A stretch of 64,000 bases of DNA from Gracilaria domingensis (GCA_022539475.1 VCMS01000219.1:62001-126000), one strand, 5' to 3'; positions 1 through 10,877 are shown, counted from the first letter of the stretch. The notes: generated by a model from the letters alone, not told the origin. Made by a program: numbers and translations.

Positions 1-285
1 GCAGTACATCAAAGGTACCGACGGTACATCGACCAGGAGCGTTGAAAGCCAGGGCGATGCTCCACTTCGAGAATTTGTTTGTTATCCAAACGAAGCTTAT
101 GAAACAAAAAGATAGACTCATATCTTTCTACACTCTCAAAAGAGCTTCATTACCTACAACCTTTTCGTTATTAGCGCGGGACAGGAGGAGCGGCTAGAAA
201 ACTTATCTCACAGCGGTTTCTCCATCTCTATTGAACGAAGGAAAGGGCAGAAAGAGGCTGTCAACAGACTGAAGTACTTATCTTC

Positions 286-3045
286 ATGGAAGGAAGCAAT
301 TCCAAACAAGTGTGCGTCGAGGTCTTAAAGGCTCTTGAGAGAGCAATTCGATGTTCTCAGTATTTTCCCAGAAGAGATGAGTTGCAGTTGATTCGAGTGA
401 CGTCTCCTGGTTTGAAGGAGAAAGGAAACGAGCTTACGAAGCAAGTTCTTTCTGAAATCAAATCTGTTGCATCTCGATATTCTGTCTCTGTTCCTTCTTC
501 GGATTCGGATTCATGTTCGTCCCTATCATCAGGCTCTCTGTCTCTTCGGGACTCTATGTTTGATCAAACCGCCGAGACTACAGATGAAGCTCTTCAGCAT
601 TTTAACATTGCTCTTGACAGGGCAAGAAAAATAAGCAATGCCGTAGTCCCACCTCAAGGAGCTCTTGGCCCAATGAAGTCCGCGCCAAGAGTAGGAATTG
701 GTTATCTTGGTCGTACTCATGGCAACTCCTTGGACATTGAAAAACCACAGGTTCATTTCCCGGACTATCCCATCGACAATTCAGATGCTCCTTTTGTTGC
801 ACCACATGCGAGAGATCATTGTAGCGACCCAAGCACTCCTTATGGGAACATGCCGAAGAAGTCCACTCAAAATGTTGAAACTTACTTGCAAGAGCTGTAC
901 AAGAAGAACTCAAACCCCGATTTTGATCAGATACACCCGTACGATAATGAAATAGCCAGTGCGTTGCAAGAAATGTCAGCAAGGGAGTTCAAACTTGAAC
1001 AAGTAACAATGTACAAATCCATGCAGGCGACGCCATGTGCTTTCGTCTCTACGGAAGAGGAGCTTTTCAATATTGTTGAAAGGCTGAGGACTGCAAGTTG
1101 TATTGCCGTTGATCTTGAGAATCACAGTGCGAGGTCGTTCCAAGGATTCACATGTCTTATTCAAGTATCAACAAGAAATGAGGACTTCGTGATTGATGCG
1201 CTGCAGCTGAGAGGAAGCATACATAGAGCACTGGCTCCCATCTTCACCGACGACACAATAATCAAGGTTTTGCATGGCGCAGACAGAGATGTTCAATGGC
1301 TTGAGCGAGATTTTGGTATCTATATCGTGAATATGTTTGACACAGGACAGGCCGCCCGTCTTCTCAAGCTTCCTTCTGCCTCACTTGCGTTTCTGCTCTC
1401 TCATTTTTGCGATATCTCTGGGGCCAACAAGAAGAAGTTTCAGCTTGCAGACTGGCGCCAGCGGCCTCTTCCGAAGGAAATGTTTAAGTATGCCCGATCA
1501 GATACGCATTATCTCCTGTACGTTTTCGATCGTCTGCGCTGCGAGCTCTCAGAGAAGGGCTTATTGGAAAAGGCGTGGGAGCGATCGGCCGCTGTGTCGA
1601 GAAAACGACATAGAAAAGTTCGCTTTCAGCCAGGAATTGCGAAACATCTGGCTGCACGTCACTCTTTAGGACTTGACAAGCATCAGATTCGACTACTCGA
1701 AGAACTCTGTAAATGGAGGGATATGACAGCACGAGAAGAAGATGAGAGCTTACCGTACGTGGCTACGCTCAAAGTGATTTTCGGAATTGTTCGTGCCAGA
1801 GACAAGGCGAGAACTGTAGAAGGGCTCCTGAAGCATGGATTCCCTGGTGGAATTATCCCCCCTCTAGTTTATCAGAATGCTAAGAAGCTCACTGAACTCA
1901 TAGGAGATGCACTTGATGCTAGGCTTGAAGTTGCTGCTGAGGAAAAAGGCAATGCTGAGGATCATACAGAGGAGCATCCTGTTCGGGGGGAACATGATAA
2001 GAATGACGTAGCCGTTGTTATCAAGAGCAGAAACGTTACTGCCGTGGGCGATGATGGCTTCGATGGGTCTACGTTAGAGTCCGCCGCTGTGCAAAAGGCA
2101 AGTGTGACTTTGTCAAATTCTAGAAGTGGAATACATGGTTTAACAAGTAGATGTACTGCAAACGCAAACAGAGCGAAGTCACTCGCAGGTGCTCTGACCT
2201 TGCAAGTAAGAAGCACTTCGCGCTCAGCTTTATTGGATTCTGATTCTGACTCTGACTCTGATAGTGACGATGATAGGGGATGTTCTCACGTTCGGTATGC
2301 GAACGAACAAAGCCTACTAGAAGACAGAAAAGGAGTGGGTCGTACCCAAGCTCATGAACTACATAAGAGAGGCTCACATGAGAACGAAGAATCGGATTCA
2401 ATAGACACAAGAAGCGTTGTCATTGCAAGGAGTATGAACAAAACAAATGAAAGTAGAAAAGGAGGTGAGGGAAAGATTGAAAGTCATCAAACATTTGTGA
2501 GGGTTGCAGCGCATTCTGTCTTTGACCTCAGCGACAATTCCGAAAGCGAACAGGAAAGCACGCCCAGGGAATCCGTGGAGAAGCACTGCATAGAAGAAAG
2601 GATTGCTTCGGTCAGAGTAGAGATTGCTGCTGAACAAGAGCGACAACGAAAGCCCTTGGATTTCTGCGTCGACAAGGATGAAGTTGAGAAGGAAGACAAT
2701 CCAAAGAACACGAAAATCGATGTCAATGTGGCAGATGAGTACACAATTGAGCCTGAAGAAGTTATCTCGTTACGTGAAGGAGCCAGACGAGCAGAGACTT
2801 CTCGGTCGAAAAAGCGGAAGAGAAAGGAAAGGCTCGAGGCCTCACAAGAGCAACCTTTACCCCTTCCAGCATTTGACTACGAAGACGCTATTGCATGTGA
2901 TGAACAGAGAAAGAAAGGGAAAAGTCGCTCCGGCAGATTCGACCCTATGCGGAAACTGTGCGAAGAATGGAAACCTGATGCTAAAAAGAGAGTTAAGAAG
3001 AGACGGCGAGGCCGAGGTCAATCCATGAGCTTCAAAGCAAGGTAG
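286..3045 (+). CDS. RRP6: Rrp6/EXOSC10-type nuclear exosome 3'-5' exonuclease
   Basis: 919-aa single-exon protein. It should trim and degrade structured RNAs in the nucleus as the exosome-associated exonuclease. The N-terminal ~100 residues fit the PMC2NT region that binds the Rrp47-type partner. A DEDD-Y exonuclease domain follows at about 245-430: motif I VDLEN (D276, E278), motif II HGADRDVQW (D335), motif III YARSDTHY (Y402, D406). An HRDC domain lies at about 465-545 (from LGLDKHQIR). The C-terminal third is acidic/Ser-rich (a DSDSDSDSDSDDD run) and ends in basic nuclear-localisation-like stretches (KKRKRK, KKRVKKRRRGRG). The start is the first ATG in frame. An AATAAA lies 19 bases past the stop. 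All catalytic residues are present, so it should be active. The family assignment rests on the DEDD-Y/HRDC order and is firm; orthology to RRP6 rather than another RNase D homolog is inferred from the N-terminal region and size. Confidence 0.95.
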   Translation: MEGSNSKQVCVEVLKALERAIRCSQYFPRRDELQLIRVTSPGLKEKGNELTKQVLSEIKSVASRYSVSVPSSDSDSCSSLSSGSLSLRDSMFDQTAETTDEALQHFNIALDRARKISNAVVPPQGALGPMKSAPRVGIGYLGRTHGNSLDIEKPQVHFPDYPIDNSDAPFVAPHARDHCSDPSTPYGNMPKKSTQNVETYLQELYKKNSNPDFDQIHPYDNEIASALQEMSAREFKLEQVTMYKSMQATPCAFVSTEEELFNIVERLRTASCIAVDLENHSARSFQGFTCLIQVSTRNEDFVIDALQLRGSIHRALAPIFTDDTIIKVLHGADRDVQWLERDFGIYIVNMFDTGQAARLLKLPSASLAFLLSHFCDISGANKKKFQLADWRQRPLPKEMFKYARSDTHYLLYVFDRLRCELSEKGLLEKAWERSAAVSRKRHRKVRFQPGIAKHLAARHSLGLDKHQIRLLEELCKWRDMTAREEDESLPYVATLKVIFGIVRARDKARTVEGLLKHGFPGGIIPPLVYQNAKKLTELIGDALDARLEVAAEEKGNAEDHTEEHPVRGEHDKNDVAVVIKSRNVTAVGDDGFDGSTLESAAVQKASVTLSNSRSGIHGLTSRCTANANRAKSLAGALTLQVRSTSRSALLDSDSDSDSDSDDDRGCSHVRYANEQSLLEDRKGVGRTQAHELHKRGSHENEESDSIDTRSVVIARSMNKTNESRKGGEGKIESHQTFVRVAAHSVFDLSDNSESEQESTPRESVEKHCIEERIASVRVEIAAEQERQRKPLDFCVDKDEVEKEDNPKNTKIDVNVADEYTIEPEEVISLREGARRAETSRSKKRKRKERLEASQEQPLPLPAFDYEDAIACDEQRKKGKSRSGRFDPMRKLCEEWKPDAKKRVKKRRRGRGQSMSFKAR

Positions 3046-3063
3046 ATCATTCTGTACAAGGTC

Positions 3064-3069
3064 AATAAA
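3064..3069 (+). terminator. Candidate poly(A) signal AATAAA after RRP6
   Basis: AATAAA sits 19 bases past the RRP6 stop codon. Position and sequence fit a cleavage/polyadenylation signal, but use of this hexamer in this organism is assumed. Confidence 0.35.
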
Positions 3070-4077
3070 TTATCCTTAATAGTAGAGAGAGGCATCTGGA
3101 TGTTCGTGCCACCTTGCACAAAAACTTTGAGTTAAGAGCCTGCGCACCACTCTACCAGACGTCTTGACGAGCGATGCCGAAATTCGCAGAAGCCGAAGTG
3201 AAACTAGCCCAGTTTCGCAAATGGACATGTTCAAGATTACATCTTGTTCCATCATACAACTGTGTACATATGATGTGCCCATATAAGATGCGAATGCTGA
3301 ACAAAAGTTCAGAAATGCGTAGAGCACCTAGTTTTACGTGTCGCGGAGGAAAGAACTACCAACGCAAGAAGAACAAGAAGAAAAATCATTCTCACAAATG
3401 ATTACCAAGGGTAGACGGTGGTCTCAAAAAGTTTTTGACTTGCTTTAAGAGGGAGAATTATTTAGAATAGATAGCTCTCCCTTAGATTCGGAATAGGAAA
3501 CTGAGGACCGCTGAAGAAGAACGAAGAAGAGAGAAATATCATGACCTCTAAAAGGTAGGAAGATATCTAGATACGGCAGAGGAGTTATTGCTGTCGGCGA
3601 ATGGAATAGAATAGTACCACCATTTGGTGAATCATCTGCGATCTCGAACCTCGTTTTGGCATTTTCCCTTTCCTTTCCGAAGCTACTAATTGGTCAAATC
3701 TATCCCTCTCTCTCTGTTGACGTAACAAAACTGGGACGCTTGTATCATGGAGATCTTTCTGCGATGAATTCGTCGTTTTGGTCTGAAAGCTGCATCCTGT
3801 CTGTCGACTCGACTATCAATATTATTTTTTCCACCCAAAGCGTCGTCCGTGTTCTTCAGAAGCAGAACCCTAAGGTCCTGATATCACTGTTGTACTCTCG
3901 TACCCTCGCGTTAGCACATATACCCGTAGCTGAAGGTTTTCTACCAGTAACGTACAACGTTTCCAGTCGAGAGGATATTGGTTCAGATTCGACCTAACGT
4001 TACTTCATCTCGCTCCGTTCCTTGTGAAATGCTGTGGACGGACAAACAAGTAGTTTTCTTTGGTCCGGGAAGTTATA
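3070..4077. other. Intergenic region between RRP6 and the M14 gene
   Basis: About 1 kb without a supportable gene. Short open frames on both strands show no recognisable motif. It should hold the promoter of the downstream plus-strand gene, but I see no defined element. Confidence 0.5.
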
Positions 4078-5796
4078 ATGAAACGTAGTGCGTACAAATA
4101 TTCTTTGCAGCTCTCCTTTCTTTCTGGGAGAGTGAGGTACCATATCTTCGTAGCGCTGCTATTCTCCGTCTTGTACTGGCTTCCTACAAGAGCCATCCAT
4201 TTCCAGCACCCGTCCTGCAACCACTTCGACCCACAATGTGATATCACTCCTGAACGTGCGTTCCAAACATTACTGACTCCAAACAACCAGCTGCTTCCAA
4301 AACTGCTCGAATTCAAACGCCGTGCTCGTTTTCGAATACAGGTCGGGCCGCTGATCTACAATGACGGCAACGACGGGATCATAAACATAGACGAAGCGCT
4401 TTCTCCCACCTTTCCGGCAGTCAATACTTCTGTATGCGGGACTGACATCAACCCTACGATCAGAGAGGCTGTTATTTGCACAGTGAGAAACGATGCTGAA
4501 CACCCGCTTCGAGGAAACGTTAACGCTTCACGGATTGGGTATTCAACACAAGGGCGCCCGTTAATTGCAGTTCGCTTTGGCAACCCGTTAGGGATACCTA
4601 TCTTTATCGTTACTCAGCAACATGGTAACGAACCCGCTTCTACAGAGGCTATCTTTAAGTTTCTGGGAGTTCTGCAGACGAATTCTCGTCTTCGAATGCA
4701 ACTAATGCGAGTTCTGAACATTCTCATCTTGGTTCGAGCCAATCGAGATGGTGGAGAGCCTGCAGGGACTTTCGACATTCCTGTTGCACCGTTTAGTGGG
4801 ACTGAAGCATTCTTTCGTCACAACATTGACCCTGCTGCCGGAGGTGGCTTTACGGCAGATTCGGAACCTGGATTCTTTGGCGTTGTTGGTCGTGGTTATG
4901 ATCTCAATCGATATCATTATAGTAAGCTCGATGGACCTATCCGGCCTGCCGAAACACAGGCTATGGTCGCCGCACAGCTGGCTTTCCGGCCTCGTGTTGT
5001 CATCGACATGCATGGTGACGCGCAGAAGTCAGTCTGTGAGATAGACAGGACTTCCGTAGTGCCTAGGTCGGTTTTGGGTGTTCTTCCGTCCGGCAACTGC
5101 AAAGTCCGCTCAAATTTCGTCCCAAGTCTCGCTACTCAACGGAATGAATCGATTATCGGAAGTTTCTTTGTAACTGATCGAACGATGACTACTGGTGCAT
5201 CAGACAGAAACGAAGCATTGATTTTAGGGAGACCGCTCACCATTGCTCAAATGATATTAAGAAAGGCTATATCAGCGATTGTTAACAAACTGCAACCCAG
5301 AGTTATCGGGACTTTAGCTCGATTCAGTCAGCTTGCCCTGGGCACTGCTTCGTTGGAAGGGCCTACAATGGGAGAAACAAGTGAGGAACTTGGAGCTATT
5401 GGAACAGGGTGGGAAGTAGTGAACTTCGTGAGTGCCGTTCGTCCGGCAGTGCTGTCGATGAGGATTGTCGATGGTAACCCCGTGCCGGAACTTTCCGCCG
5501 AGACATACATACCAGAACCATGCTTTCTACCCGATAACATTTGTCTTCACGAGCTCTTTTTGCGGACATCACTGTCAGCGATTGCGAACGCCGGGAAAAG
5601 TTCTACTGCTCCAAAATGTGAGATAGAATTCTGTGACATTCCGCTTGCAAGCGGATTGATAGTGTCTGCCCCATCATCTCTGGGATGGGGTAATCTAAGT
5701 GTGGAAAGCGAGCAGCTAATTCCTTTGGGAGTGTACCCAGCTGCTCCTGCTACCATTACTGCATCTTGTCCAATAGATTTCGGGTTTGCAGCGTAG
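4078..5796 (+). CDS. Secreted M14-family zinc carboxypeptidase-like protein
   Basis: 572 aa from the ATG at 4078; the frame is open slightly upstream but without an ATG. Residues about 22-40 are hydrophobic after a basic stretch (HIFVALLFSVLYWL), a signal peptide or signal anchor, so the protein should enter the secretory pathway. The M14 metallopeptidase pattern is clear: zinc ligands H182 and E185 in QHGNEP, a substrate-binding Arg/Asn region in RANRDGGEP (about 220-228), DLNR at 275-278, and the third zinc ligand H312 in DMHGD. The catalytic glutamate near the C-terminal end of the fold could not be placed with certainty. Residues beyond about 400 are less conserved and contain several cysteines, consistent with an extracellular protein. 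Substrate unknown; M14 members remove C-terminal residues or cleave amide bonds in small molecules and cell-wall material. Confidence 0.85.
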   Translation: MKRSAYKYSLQLSFLSGRVRYHIFVALLFSVLYWLPTRAIHFQHPSCNHFDPQCDITPERAFQTLLTPNNQLLPKLLEFKRRARFRIQVGPLIYNDGNDGIINIDEALSPTFPAVNTSVCGTDINPTIREAVICTVRNDAEHPLRGNVNASRIGYSTQGRPLIAVRFGNPLGIPIFIVTQQHGNEPASTEAIFKFLGVLQTNSRLRMQLMRVLNILILVRANRDGGEPAGTFDIPVAPFSGTEAFFRHNIDPAAGGGFTADSEPGFFGVVGRGYDLNRYHYSKLDGPIRPAETQAMVAAQLAFRPRVVIDMHGDAQKSVCEIDRTSVVPRSVLGVLPSGNCKVRSNFVPSLATQRNESIIGSFFVTDRTMTTGASDRNEALILGRPLTIAQMILRKAISAIVNKLQPRVIGTLARFSQLALGTASLEGPTMGETSEELGAIGTGWEVVNFVSAVRPAVLSMRIVDGNPVPELSAETYIPEPCFLPDNICLHELFLRTSLSAIANAGKSSTAPKCEIEFCDIPLASGLIVSAPSSLGWGNLSVESEQLIPLGVYPAAPATITASCPIDFGFAA

Positions 5797-6550
5797 GCGT
5801 TGCTACAGACAACCCTTGGAATTTCCAGGCACGCAGAAGAAGATTTATGAGGGTCGGCCGAGCTGCGGCAGGTCGATCGCGACACTGGCACCGACAACTG
5901 CTCCGCCCTTGGAGCGGGTAGCTTGGCGAATCCGGTTGCTCGCACCTGCCGCAGGGCGCACTTCCCAGAATCTCTGCTTCTGCGTGCCTCGCTCCGCTTT
6001 GGATAAGGGATCTTTTGCCCTCGCGTGCTTGACGCTGTCTCAAACCCCGTCGGAGCAGCAGCACGCGTGTCGAAAGACATCGGCTCTGGAGTGCTTAGCG
6101 CAGCTCCCCTTTCATCGCAGGGGCTACACGCGCATTGATAAATCTCTGCCTCTGTGTGCTTAAGAGCTATTATTGATAGCGTCGAAGAAGGGCGGCTCTC
6201 TCTCTACCAATCCTTTTCGCAAGGCTCCTGCGCTTCGTGCTTTGCGCAAGTGCATACGGCACCTTTCTACCACTGTGTCTGCTTCTGTACCGAAGGTAGC
6301 CCTCTTATCCTTAATATCCTTACAGATGCTATTAGCACTGCTATCATAGCAGCTGTAGCCTCCCGGGCGCATCAGAGTAATGTGGAGCGTAGAAAAGAGT
6401 TGTATTCAAGAAAGGTGGAAAGAATAATAGAATTTCCAAGCATGCAGAAGAAGATTTATCGCAGAGCAGAGCCAGACTTTGGATCTCGAATTCAGAAGCA
6501 GTGCGCGGAGATCGGTCAAAAGGCTATACAAAAGGCGCAGTTCTGAGCGC
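5797..6550. other. Intergenic region with two copies of a dispersed ~30-bp motif
   Basis: No gene is supportable. Two related stretches, 5818-5848 and 6430-6459, share the core AATTTCCARGCAYGCAGAAG followed by AAGATTTAT. A third, weaker inverted copy lies at 25683-25714. Each could encode a peptide resembling EFPxxQKKIY, so the repeats may be pieces of a decayed mobile-element gene, but the parent element is not visible here. Confidence 0.4.
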
Positions 6551-6769
6551 CTGAGGGCTTTCCACATAAAGACATAGACAAATCTGCAATTGTCCATTGT
6601 CCACGGTTTGTCCTCGCTCCTTGAGCGATGACAGCAAAGAGACACTTGAGAAATGACTCTATCAGATTTGTTTTTATTTTTTCGGCCCGCAAGGTTATTA
6701 TATTTTAATTTCTTTTATTACACGTGTGACAATTGTGCATGTCTTGTCTTTATGTGGAAAGGCCCTCAG
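6551..6769. mobile_element. MITE-like element with ~43-bp terminal inverted repeats
   Basis: The left end (6551-6594, starting CTGAGGGCTTTCCACATAAA) is the reverse complement of the right end (6728-6769, ending TTTATGTGGAAAGGCCCTCAG) with a few mismatches and small indels. The ~130-bp centre is AT-rich and non-coding. Size (~219 bp), long inverted ends and lack of coding capacity fit a miniature inverted-repeat transposable element. No clear target-site duplication is visible. It could also be a hairpin RNA source. Confidence 0.65.
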
Positions 6770-8360
6770 GGCCAGCCGGCCTCCGCGCCGCGCTCCACCG
6801 TCTGCTCTGCTCTCGCACTGCCTGTACCTCTTTGAAACTTCACAGACCACAATGACGACTCACTCTCCGTCTCATTCTCTGGCAGTACAGTTCATGAAGC
6901 ACAGACTAGCAAACAACACACTTTGTCTGCCGGAACGTAGCATCGGGAACATGAGAAACGCGATGCCTTTAAATAGCATGAGTTAAATAACATCATGTTT
7001 GTCGTTCGGGTGCCATGTAATAAAATATTGCAAGACGGGAGAACGTGTCGATCGATACGAACTTGTAGCACTGTTACTGCGTGCATCGACGGAGGACTGG
7101 AAGCGAAGAACGTTAGACTTGGTAGAACCGTTCTTTTCTTGGGGCATAGGTGCGACCCGTGTCTGACTGGGAGTCGTTGGTGTAAACGCCGTGATGACAG
7201 AATACAAAAGTGTTTGACTGTGACTGTACTGCCGGCTGACAACGGGTTAGCTTCCTCTCTTGCTTAGGCCCGCTGCGCGTGGAAAAGCATAGGCGAAGCT
7301 GTAATCGTTTGTAAACACGATGCATATGAACAAGCACCCGCTGGCTGCTTGCTCATTTTGTTTGAAGCAGTTTTGCGAACAAAGGTGCTCCTGAAAGTTG
7401 CGATGGTTTCGACGTGCGGACAGCTTTCAGAGACTTCCGATGAAGTCTGCTTCGATATCGGACAGATAATCAAGGACCACAAGTAGAAAATATCACGGGA
7501 GTTGGTGAGAAAGGTTTCTGGGGACGACGGGTCTCGAGGTCTGAAAAGCAGTTTTATTGGAAGTGGACTGTCTGCTGAGAGCGTTACGCTGGTGCGTGAA
7601 AGTGCGATGGCGGACTAGGAAGAAAGAAAGGAGCTACAAAGTGATAGAACGGAGATCGAAACAGGGTTTATGATGAGGGGTGATATGCGTGGGAGGGAGA
7701 CGCAATGGTTCTATTTGGCGAACGGTGCGGTTTGAGCGGAGCATATTTGCGATGTGAAGTGGACGCGGTTCTCGGTGATCGATGATTGGCGCACACGAGC
7801 AGAACGAAGAAGCATGAGGCAGTGTGAAGCAGAGGGTTTCGGTGGATATTTGGAGGGTGTACAATCAGGAGGCGTGACAGGGAAAGATATGATGACGAAG
7901 GAGAACGAGGACCACCGGCCTAATGAATGGCGCAAAAGGCACACGCGGCGGGGCTAACGGCGCGATTAGGCCTCGATCGGAAGCTTAAACAAGGACTAAA
8001 CGGCGATTGTGCTTGCGGTGGATGGATGTGCGCCAGGGGTACAGTGGTGTGATCAGGGCTGGGTGTGATCGCAGAAGCGAAAAAACTGGCAGACGCGTCG
8101 CGCGTTTTGTACGGAAACGCGGACAGTGAACGCAGCAACGCTGGCCACAAAACAGGCAGAACGTGGCTGAGATTGCGGCGTGCGCACAGGTACGACCAAA
8201 GCAAAGCGCGTAGTGACCTCGGCAGCGGCGGCGGTGACGCCCGCATTTAGAAAGGAGCACTCGACAGCGGCACGGAGCAGGTGTGACTGGGTTAGGGTTT
8301 TGATGTTTAAAAGCAAGCAGGCAGCAGTCCGCTGAGCAAGCGGGGCGGCTGGCGGAGCAC
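6770..8360. other. Intergenic region, no gene seen
   Basis: About 1.6 kb of sequence of ordinary composition between the MITE-like element and the GC-rich island. Open frames are short, overlap on both strands and show no domain motif. Confidence 0.5.
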
Positions 8361-8369
8361 AACAAGTGG

Positions 8370-9226
8370 TGATGATTGGAAGCGCGGGCAAGGCGACGCC
8401 GTTGTTTGGCGACGCCGCGCGCGGGAACGGGAGCTGCGCGCGCGGGCGAAAGCGGCGGGCGGCCGTGCGTGCGCGCGAGCGGCGGCAGCTACGAGCGGAA
8501 GCTCGCCCGGAGCGGCGGGGCACGGCGCGCGCTGAATGGGCGAGCCGGGCGGCAAGGAGCACCGCCCAAGGCGGGCAGCGTGCGGCGCGCAGGCGCCGGC
8601 GCACGCGCGCGCGCACGCGGAGATAGCCCGCGAGATGCGCGGCGGCGCGGCGGCGCGGCCACGGGAGCACAAGCGCGCGCGCGCGCGGCAGCGGGCGCGC
8701 GGCGCGGCTGGGGAGGGGGGCGGCGGGCGGCGGCGGCGCCGAATCTGCAGCGCGGCAGATCGCGGCCGAATCCGCGAGCAGTCGTCGGCGGCCATCCGTT
8801 GGCGCGGCGCAGCGGCCACCCGCGAACCGCCTCCGCCGCCGCGGCGCGCAGCGAGCGGGCGCCGGCAGCCAGCCACGTGCGGCGGCGGCGCGCGCGGCGG
8901 CGGCGGCGCGCGCGCCAGCAACGCGGCGCGGTGCACGTGTAAGGCGCGCCCGCGCGCGCGCGCGGCGCTGCCATGCGCGCGACAACTCAGCCGCCAAAAC
9001 GGTTCGAATTGTGCGCGTCGGTTCGGTAAGAAGGCGCCGCAGCGGGCGTGGCGCAGCGAGCGCGGCCGCGTCACGCGCCCGTCACGCGCACAATGCAGCG
9101 CGAGCGCGGCGAACACACGCGGAAAAAACGTTTTGCCGCGCAGCGAGTGGCGTGACGCCCATTCCGCCACACGCCATCCCTCTTTCGTGCACCCACCGCC
9201 GCGCTCGCTTAGCGCACTGTCGCCCA

Positions 9227-9258
<32 letters not shown>

Positions 9259-9260
9259 CC
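8370..9260. promoter_or_regulatory. Extreme GC-rich, CpG-dense island upstream of the kinase gene
   Basis: Dominated by CG dinucleotides, GCGC runs and CCG triplets, in sharp contrast to the surrounding sequence. It ends about 120 bases before the kinase ATG, so it probably carries the kinase promoter and 5' leader. Several long open frames on both strands across it are composition artefacts: stop codons are rare in GC-rich DNA and the translations are Ala/Arg/Pro-rich low complexity. Confidence 0.6.
9228..9257. repeat. (CCG)10 trinucleotide repeat
   Basis: About ten uninterrupted CCG units within the predicted 5' leader of the kinase gene, 121 bases before its ATG. Confidence 0.85.
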
Positions 9261-9377
9261 CGCCATTTATCAGTTGCTTCTTCCTCGCTGCATCTGCCTC
9301 CGCCCGCTCCCCCCCCCTCCGGCCTACCCAGCCAAACTCAAACATTCTTCCATCCCCCGCCCCCACACCTCGCACCA

Positions 9378-10550
9378 ATGACTCAACTACTTCCAAACTC
9401 CGTGCCGGGCTACATCATCGAGCGTCAGCTCGGCGAAGGAACCGCCGGCGTTGTGTACGCCGCCAGATCCGCCCCGCATTCCTCGCAGTACCACCGCTCG
9501 CACTCCTCCATCCCCCACAACGTCGCCATCAAAGTCATCCCCCGCTCCAAGCTCCGAGAAGCCGTTCGGAGAGAGGTCGCCTTGCAGATCAGCTTCCGCC
9601 ACCCAAACATCACCCGTCTCTACCATGTCGCCCCCGTCTCCGTCCGCACCCAGCGCCACTCCCACTCCTTTTCCTCTCAACTGGCGCTCGCGCTCGTCAT
9701 GGACTGCGCTCCGGCGGGCGACATGTTTGGCGAGGTCGCCGCTGCGGGCAATTTGCCCCCGCGCCTCATTCGCCGCCGCCTCCGAGACATCTGCGAGGCT
9801 CTGAAATACCTGCACTCCACCAACATAGCTCATCTGGACGTCAAGCTCGAGAATGTTGTCATTGCCAAGTCGTCCAAGGCCCAGCTCATTGACTTTGGCT
9901 GCGCCCGCCGAATTGACGAGAGGCGCGACCCGTCGCAGCCCGTTCCGCTGGCTGGCACTCTTCACTACCTGTGCCCGGAGCTTCTCCGGAATGCCGCCCT
10001 GCCGCCGGCCGCCTCCTCCGACGCATGGTCTCTGGGTGTGCTTGCTTACACTGCAGTGGCTGGCATGTACCCGTTCAACGGAGCCAGAAGAGGATACACT
10101 GAGGAGCAAACCGACGCCGCCACCAGACGTCGCATTCTTGAAGCTCAACCGCACCGCATTCCCTCGTGTGTCGATGTGCCGTCGGATCTCCGATCAATCA
10201 TTGACGGTCTGCTGGAGAAGGACGTCAGCAAGAGAATGACCATTCCTCAGGTCATTCAAATCCTGGACAAGTCGATGGCTTCCAATGTCATTCAACGGCG
10301 CCCTCAACTCCCAATTCAACCGCAACAGCAGCAACAAGCACAAAAGTGCGATATCGACAGACCACCATCACCGGCCACGCCTGTCGACGCCGACTTCTCT
10401 GAATCGAGTACCATTCAAACTGTCGACGAAGCCATGTACGTCATTGAGGACGTGCAAAACAATCGCCTTCGTCCAGTTGCACACTTTGGCCGGCATCACT
10501 TCCCGAACAGAGCACACGATCGTATTCAAATATCCGATCGTACTAATTGA
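9378..10550 (+). CDS. Serine/threonine protein kinase, non-RD type
   Basis: 390 aa, single exon, starting at an ATG just after the GC-rich island. The kinase domain covers about 12-287: glycine loop GEGTAGVVY (19-27), ATP-anchoring lysine in VAIKV (K52), catalytic loop HLDVKLEN (152-159, catalytic D154, K156, N159), DFG at 172-174, and CPEL in place of APE. The arginine of HRD is leucine (L153), so this is a non-RD kinase whose activation loop is not expected to be controlled in the usual phospho-Arg way. The C-terminal ~100 residues are Gln/Pro-rich and probably disordered. All residues needed for catalysis are present. The general fold resembles CAMK/SnRK-like kinases, but I cannot assign a subfamily or substrate. 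It converges with the phosphatase-like gene downstream. Confidence 0.9.
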   Translation: MTQLLPNSVPGYIIERQLGEGTAGVVYAARSAPHSSQYHRSHSSIPHNVAIKVIPRSKLREAVRREVALQISFRHPNITRLYHVAPVSVRTQRHSHSFSSQLALALVMDCAPAGDMFGEVAAAGNLPPRLIRRRLRDICEALKYLHSTNIAHLDVKLENVVIAKSSKAQLIDFGCARRIDERRDPSQPVPLAGTLHYLCPELLRNAALPPAASSDAWSLGVLAYTAVAGMYPFNGARRGYTEEQTDAATRRRILEAQPHRIPSCVDVPSDLRSIIDGLLEKDVSKRMTIPQVIQILDKSMASNVIQRRPQLPIQPQQQQQAQKCDIDRPPSPATPVDADFSESSTIQTVDEAMYVIEDVQNNRLRPVAHFGRHHFPNRAHDRIQISDRTN

Positions 10551-10877
10551 TTGTAGAGGCTTGAACAGGTACAACTATACCCCAATTTTTCATTGGTATA
10601 GGCCGTCTCCTGCGCCTGTCGGGTTAGTTGGGTCTACAGGCTCAACCGGCTGCACCCGACGCATCATCACCTCTTCGGCTGAATTCTTTCTTGCCGCCCA
10701 AACAACCGCCCTTTCCCCTTCCCAACTGCCCTTCTTTTTGACTCTGTTGTGTGCAAAGGCAAATCGGCATTGGGAAATAGACTATAGTAGGGTAGAAATC
10801 ACTAGAAACAAATCTTGGCTGCACATGTTAACACTAAACCAAACTAACTTCATACATATCATCAACATTGCCTTTGT
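10551..10877. other. Short convergent intergenic region
   Basis: 327 bp between the 3' ends of the kinase (+) and the phosphatase-like gene (-). It should contain both transcript ends; no distinct signal seen. Confidence 0.5.

Noticed and set aside
5547-6080. 177-codon minus-strand frame overlapping the M14 gene end
   Set aside because: Overlaps a well-supported gene on the other strand and has no recognisable feature.
8053-9381. Four long overlapping open frames (188-319 codons) on both strands
   Set aside because: They lie in an extremely GC-rich island where stops are rare; translations are Ala/Arg/Pro low complexity without motifs.
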